From: Porphyromonas cangingivalis
GTDB lineage: Bacteria; Bacteroidota; Bacteroidia; Bacteroidales; Paludibacteraceae
NCBI GenBank assembly: GCA_945902955.1
Contig: CAMDNO010000012.1
Location: 1 to 49,485 of the forward strand
Direction of reading: 5' to 3'
DNA length: 49,485 bases
Made by a program: the position numbers and the translations under genes. Under the pieces are notes generated by a model. That model did no database searches and was not told where the DNA came from. It saw nothing but the letters and a program-made list of their open reading frames with translations. Positions 46,423 to 49,485 of the stretch are shown in pieces; within the stretch, counting starts at the first letter, position 1; every line of letters starts with the position of its first letter.

Positions 46423-46531
46423 ATTTCAATTACGAATGAAATAATTCTAATTACACAGATTGCACGAATAAAAAAAACATATTAAAAATTCGTGTAATCT
46501 GCGTAATTTATCTTCAATTCGTAGTTAAAAT
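46423..46531. repeat. Long imperfect inverted repeat (interspersed-element type)
   Basis: Left arm 46423-46469 and right arm 46488-46531, each about 45 bases, pair with few mismatches around an 18-base AT-only loop. The inner parts are TTACACAGATTGCACGAAT and ATTCGTGTAATCTGCGTAA. Sequences of this type recur between genes in Bacteroidota genomes as far as I remember. It may act as a terminator for the mutase gene or be a remnant of a small mobile repeat. Confidence 0.7.
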
Positions 46532-46567
46532 CATTTGTCTCTTTTTCGTAATATATAATAAAATAAA

Positions 46568-47416
46568 ATGCTCAAAGAAACCGTATACAGTCCTCAATCT
46601 ATGCCCAATGGGCTATTATCATTAATAAAAGCCATCTTGGTAGATTTCAAGCTAGGGCACAATTTGGGTCGACAATTATTTGAGCGCGACCTTAAAGCAC
46701 AATACCGCCAATCGTTTTTGGGGATATTCTGGGCATTTGCACCCGCTTTTGTTACCGCTTTGTTGTGGATTTTTCTGAATAGTTCCAAAGTTATCACTGT
46801 ACAAGTTACGGGCATGTCATTCGCTTTGTTTACAACCACTGGTACGCTTATGTGGCAAATTATTACTCAAAGTCTTAATACCACAATGGGGTGTGTCAAC
46901 AGTGGAAAATCGCTACTCACAAAACTTAATTTTCCCCGCGAGGCACTACTTATTCATGCTTTTTACACAATTTTATTCAATATCGTAATTTTACTTGTAG
47001 TAACTATCATTATATCCTCTTTTATGGGCTGGCATCCAACGTGGATTACACTATTTTTTCCACTTGTGATGTTCGACTTAATGATTGTAGGTTTTGCACT
47101 TGGGCTGCTTTTTCACTCCATTTTTAGCATGATAGCCGATTTTTCGAGAATAGTAACCATGGCGCTACCTTTTATAATGTATGTGTCGGCAGTTATATTC
47201 CCAAAGCCAGTGGAAAAGGGATTTGCACGCTTTGTGTTCGACATCAATCCATTTACCCATCTTATCGTTTTTGCACGCGACATTTTTACAGGTCAAGCTT
47301 CGCAAAGTGGTTTTATGTTTTTAATTATCAGTACCGCAGCGTTATTGCTTTTCTTAGTAGGTTTAATAATGTATCGCATTACTATGCCGATTATTATCGA
47401 ACGCATGGGGTCTTAG
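46568..47416 (+). CDS. ABC-2 type polysaccharide export permease (Wzm/KpsM-like)
   Basis: 282 residues with six membrane segments. The N-terminus has the amphipathic region LLFERDLKAQYRQSFLGIFWAF-like sequence (here GRQLFERDLKAQYRQSFLGI, about 35-54), typical of TagG/Wzm/KpsM permeases. The C-terminus contains DINPFTHLIVFARDIFTGQ. These proteins move undecaprenyl-linked O-antigen, teichoic acid or capsule chains across the inner membrane with a Wzt-type ATPase. No ATPase gene follows in the window: the next plus-strand gene is an 85-residue unknown, and clpB faces the other way. The partner must be encoded elsewhere. Confidence 0.92.
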   Translation: MLKETVYSPQSMPNGLLSLIKAILVDFKLGHNLGRQLFERDLKAQYRQSFLGIFWAFAPAFVTALLWIFLNSSKVITVQVTGMSFALFTTTGTLMWQIITQSLNTTMGCVNSGKSLLTKLNFPREALLIHAFYTILFNIVILLVVTIIISSFMGWHPTWITLFFPLVMFDLMIVGFALGLLFHSIFSMIADFSRIVTMALPFIMYVSAVIFPKPVEKGFARFVFDINPFTHLIVFARDIFTGQASQSGFMFLIISTAALLLFLVGLIMYRITMPIIIERMGS

Positions 47417-47434
47417 GAAGCTAATAATTTCATT

Positions 47435-47692
47435 ATGGAAACGAATCCTGTTTATTATGGACTACCAACAAAGTTAATTTTAAATGAAATTGGTACAAAT
47501 AAAATAGCATTAGTAAAAGTTATTAAAAGTCGAATTATTCAAAAAGATGCTCGGAAAATAGTTGGTTTTGCAGCACAAATAAAAAGCGTAGCTCCCGAAT
47601 TGGAAGTTACGCTTATTTGTACCCGAAATATATGTTCCAAGTCAATTGCTCTACTTAATAAAGAAGGAATAGATGTCCAATTTGTAGATTAA
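47435..47692 (+). CDS. Small hypothetical protein
   Basis: 85 residues, not recognised. It is predicted soluble with mixed alpha/beta pattern: IALVKVIKSRI, a helical KDARKIVGFAAQIKSVA, a strand LEVTLICTR, and ALLNKEGIDVQFVD at the end, reminiscent of one half of a small alpha/beta domain. It starts 18 bases after the ABC permease stop and has normal codon use, so it is probably a real gene in that transcript. A 9-bp hairpin with one G.T pair (47688-47708) overlaps its stop and the clpB stop. Function unknown. Confidence 0.6.
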   Translation: METNPVYYGLPTKLILNEIGTNKIALVKVIKSRIIQKDARKIVGFAAQIKSVAPELEVTLICTRNICSKSIALLNKEGIDVQFVD

Positions 47693-47707
47693 TTATTTCA
47701 TAATCAA

Positions 47708-49485
47708 TTAGTTCTTGTACACCAGCTTTTCCCCATCGTAATCCACCGTTATCGATTCGTTATTATGCACAGTTCCTGCAATTAGTTGCTTACTTAGGTC
47801 GTTTAACACTAACTTTTGAATGGCTCGTTTTACAGGGCGGGCACCAAACTGCGGATCAAAACCTTCGTCGGCAATATAATGAATGGCCGCTTCGGTCAGA
47901 TTTAAGTCGATGCTATTTTCTTTCAAGGTCTTCTGTATCAGAGATATTTGCAAGCGTACTATTTCCTCAATTTGCGATTCGTTGAGCGGAGCAAACATAA
48001 TCAGTTCGTCGATACGGTTCAGGAATTCGGGACGAATGGTTTGTTTCAGCATTTCAAATACCTGCAATTTAGTTTGTTCTACTACTTCGTCGTGATTCAG
48101 TACAGTTATTTTTTCAAAATTCTCACGAATCAATCCTGAACCAATATTAGAGGTCATAATGATAATGGTATTTTTGAAATTAACCGTACGTCCTTTATTA
48201 TCCGTTAATCGGCCATCGTCCAATACTTGCAACAATACATTAAAAACGTCTGGATGCGCTTTTTCAATTTCGTCGAATAGCACTACGGAGTATGGTTTAC
48301 GACGAATGGCTTCGGTAAGCTGACCGCCTTCGTCGTATCCCACATAGCCCGGAGGCGAACCAATTAGACGTGTAACGGAGAATTTTTCCTGATATTCGCT
48401 CATATCAATTCGCGTCATCATATTTTCGTCGTCGAACAGGTATTCGGCCAGTGCTTTTGCCAATTCTGTTTTACCAACGCCGGTTGTACCCAGAAAAATA
48501 AATGAACCAATAGGCCTTTTAGGGTCTTGCAGCCCTGCCCTACTCCGTCTTACAGCATCTGCCACAGCTCCAATTGCCTCATCCTGACCAACAACACGTT
48601 TGTGCAGTTCTTCTTCGAGTTGCAGCAATTTATCTTTTTCGCTTTGCAGCATTTTATTTACAGGAATACCCGTCCAACGACTTACCACATCGGCAATATC
48701 TTCACTATCAACTTCTTCTTTAATCATAGCGTTAGAACCTTGCATCGAAATCAATTCGGATTTATAGGTTTCAATTTGCGCTTCAATTACTTTAATTTTC
48801 CCGTAACGTATTTCAGCCACTTTTCCATAATCGCCTTCACGCTCCGCTTTTTCAGCTTGATATTTCAAATCTTCAATTTCGATTTTAGCCTGTTGAATTT
48901 TATCAATCAATGATTTTTCGCTATTCCATTTGGCTCTCAACTCGTTGCCTTCTTCTTTTAAGTTGGCAATTTCTGCATTTAACAACTCCAGTTTACGGGT
49001 GTCATTTTCACGTTTAATGGCTTCACGTTCAATTTCTAATTGTTTGATATTACGTTCGATAACATCTAAGTTTTCGGGCACAGAGTCTACTTCCATTCGC
49101 AATTTGGCAGCTGCTTCGTCCATTAAATCAATGGCTTTATCGGGCAGAAACCGATCGGTAATGTAGCGACTCGAAAGTTCAACGGCAGCAATAATGGCAT
49201 CGTCTTTGATACGAACTTTGTGGTGATTTTCGTAACGTTCTTTCAATCCACGCAAAATGGAAATGGTGCTCGCAATATCAGGTTCGTCCACTTGTACAAT
49301 CTGGAAACGACGTTCGAGGGCTTTGTCTTTTTCAAAATACTTTTGATATTCGTCGAGCGTAGTAGCTCCGATTGCCCGCAATTCGCCACGTGCCAATGCC
49401 GGTTTCAGGATATTTGCGGCATCCATAGCACCTTCGCCTTTACCGGCTCCCACTAGCGTATGAATTTCGTCGATAAATAATATAA
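47708..49485 (-). CDS. clpB: ATP-dependent chaperone ClpB, C-terminal two thirds (5' cut by window)
   Basis: The frame is open to the right edge, giving about 592 residues of a protein that is usually about 860. The visible part starts inside nucleotide-binding domain 1 (Walker B region [12 protein letters not shown]) and continues with [31 protein letters not shown]. The coiled-coil middle domain follows (about 370-500 in full numbering). NBD2 has Walker [20 protein letters not shown], Walker [17 protein letters not shown], and the [12 protein letters not shown] pore loop. With DnaK it rescues aggregated proteins under stress. The N-terminal domain, first Walker A and promoter are outside the window. 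Confidence 0.97.
   Translation of the reverse strand, partial: ILFIDEIHTLVGAGKGEGAMDAANILKPALARGELRAIGATTLDEYQKYFEKDKALERRFQIVQVDEPDIASTISILRGLKERYENHHKVRIKDDAIIAAVELSSRYITDRFLPDKAIDLMDEAAAKLRMEVDSVPENLDVIERNIKQLEIEREAIKRENDTRKLELLNAEIANLKEEGNELRAKWNSEKSLIDKIQQAKIEIEDLKYQAEKAEREGDYGKVAEIRYGKIKVIEAQIETYKSELISMQGSNAMIKEEVDSEDIADVVSRWTGIPVNKMLQSEKDKLLQLEEELHKRVVGQDEAIGAVADAVRRSRAGLQDPKRPIGSFIFLGTTGVGKTELAKALAEYLFDDENMMTRIDMSEYQEKFSVTRLIGSPPGYVGYDEGGQLTEAIRRKPYSVVLFDEIEKAHPDVFNVLLQVLDDGRLTDNKGRTVNFKNTIIIMTSNIGSGLIRENFEKITVLNHDEVVEQTKLQVFEMLKQTIRPEFLNRIDELIMFAPLNESQIEEIVRLQISLIQKTLKENSIDLNLTEAAIHYIADEGFDPQFGARPVKRAIQKLVLNDLSKQLIAGTVHNNESITVDYDGEKLVYKN

Overview
The window is AT-rich bacterial chromosome from a member of the Bacteroidota, most likely an environmental Bacteroidales-type organism. 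The evidence is a protein with a type IX secretion (T9SS) C-terminal sorting domain, an LruC-domain (DUF4842) lipoprotein, Bacteroidota-type promoter boxes (TTTG / TAnnTTTG), a two-cluster ferredoxin, and many large hybrid histidine kinases. I see no IS element, prophage, CRISPR array, tRNA or rRNA. Both ends cut genes: a DegT/DnrJ aminotransferase on the left and ClpB on the right.

Positions 1-11174 hold an exopolysaccharide locus, almost all on the minus strand. In transcription order it encodes an initiating sugar-1-phosphate transferase, a half-size TolC-like protein, a Wzz/GumC-like chain-length protein with a P-loop tail, an O-antigen ligase/polymerase, an acyltransferase, an asparagine-synthase-like amide transferase, a glycosyltransferase and a phosphoribosyltransferase-HAD fusion. 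Positions 11242-28382 hold the regulatory and surface part: a lone receiver, an LruC-domain lipoprotein, a sigma-54 activator (NtrC family), a receiver-kinase, and three large hybrid kinases with a T9SS beta-helix protein among them.

The most interesting observation is a well-matched sigma-54 promoter (13855-13870, minus) ahead of the LruC lipoprotein. Overlapping CGAAG/CTTCG palindromes (13931-13960) lie about 90-110 bases upstream of the predicted start, where an activator of this family usually binds, and the activator is encoded by the adjacent upstream gene. I infer a self-contained circuit: hybrid kinases feed a phosphorelay, the activator turns on a calcium-motif surface lipoprotein, and the same region makes a polysaccharide. 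This resembles in layout the RpoN/PrsR-PEP-CTERM-EPS matrix systems of Proteobacteria but has no exosortase here.

Positions 28994-49485 are mostly housekeeping: DNA polymerase III delta (holA) with AMP nucleosidase; a small HsdR-N nuclease-like protein; a WbuC cupin, a nucleotidyltransferase-GHMP kinase fusion and ribBA in one operon; an LptF/G permease; a sodium:solute symporter; a recR operon; ferredoxin; a BASS transporter with a GNAT enzyme; cyclophilin; mtaB; phospho-sugar mutase; a Wzm-like ABC permease; and clpB.

A recurring oddity is arrays of 7- to 23-bp tandem repeats (1261-1324, 16474-16609, 16629-16789, 34209-34320, 38508-38542), four of which contain the stop codon of the preceding gene.
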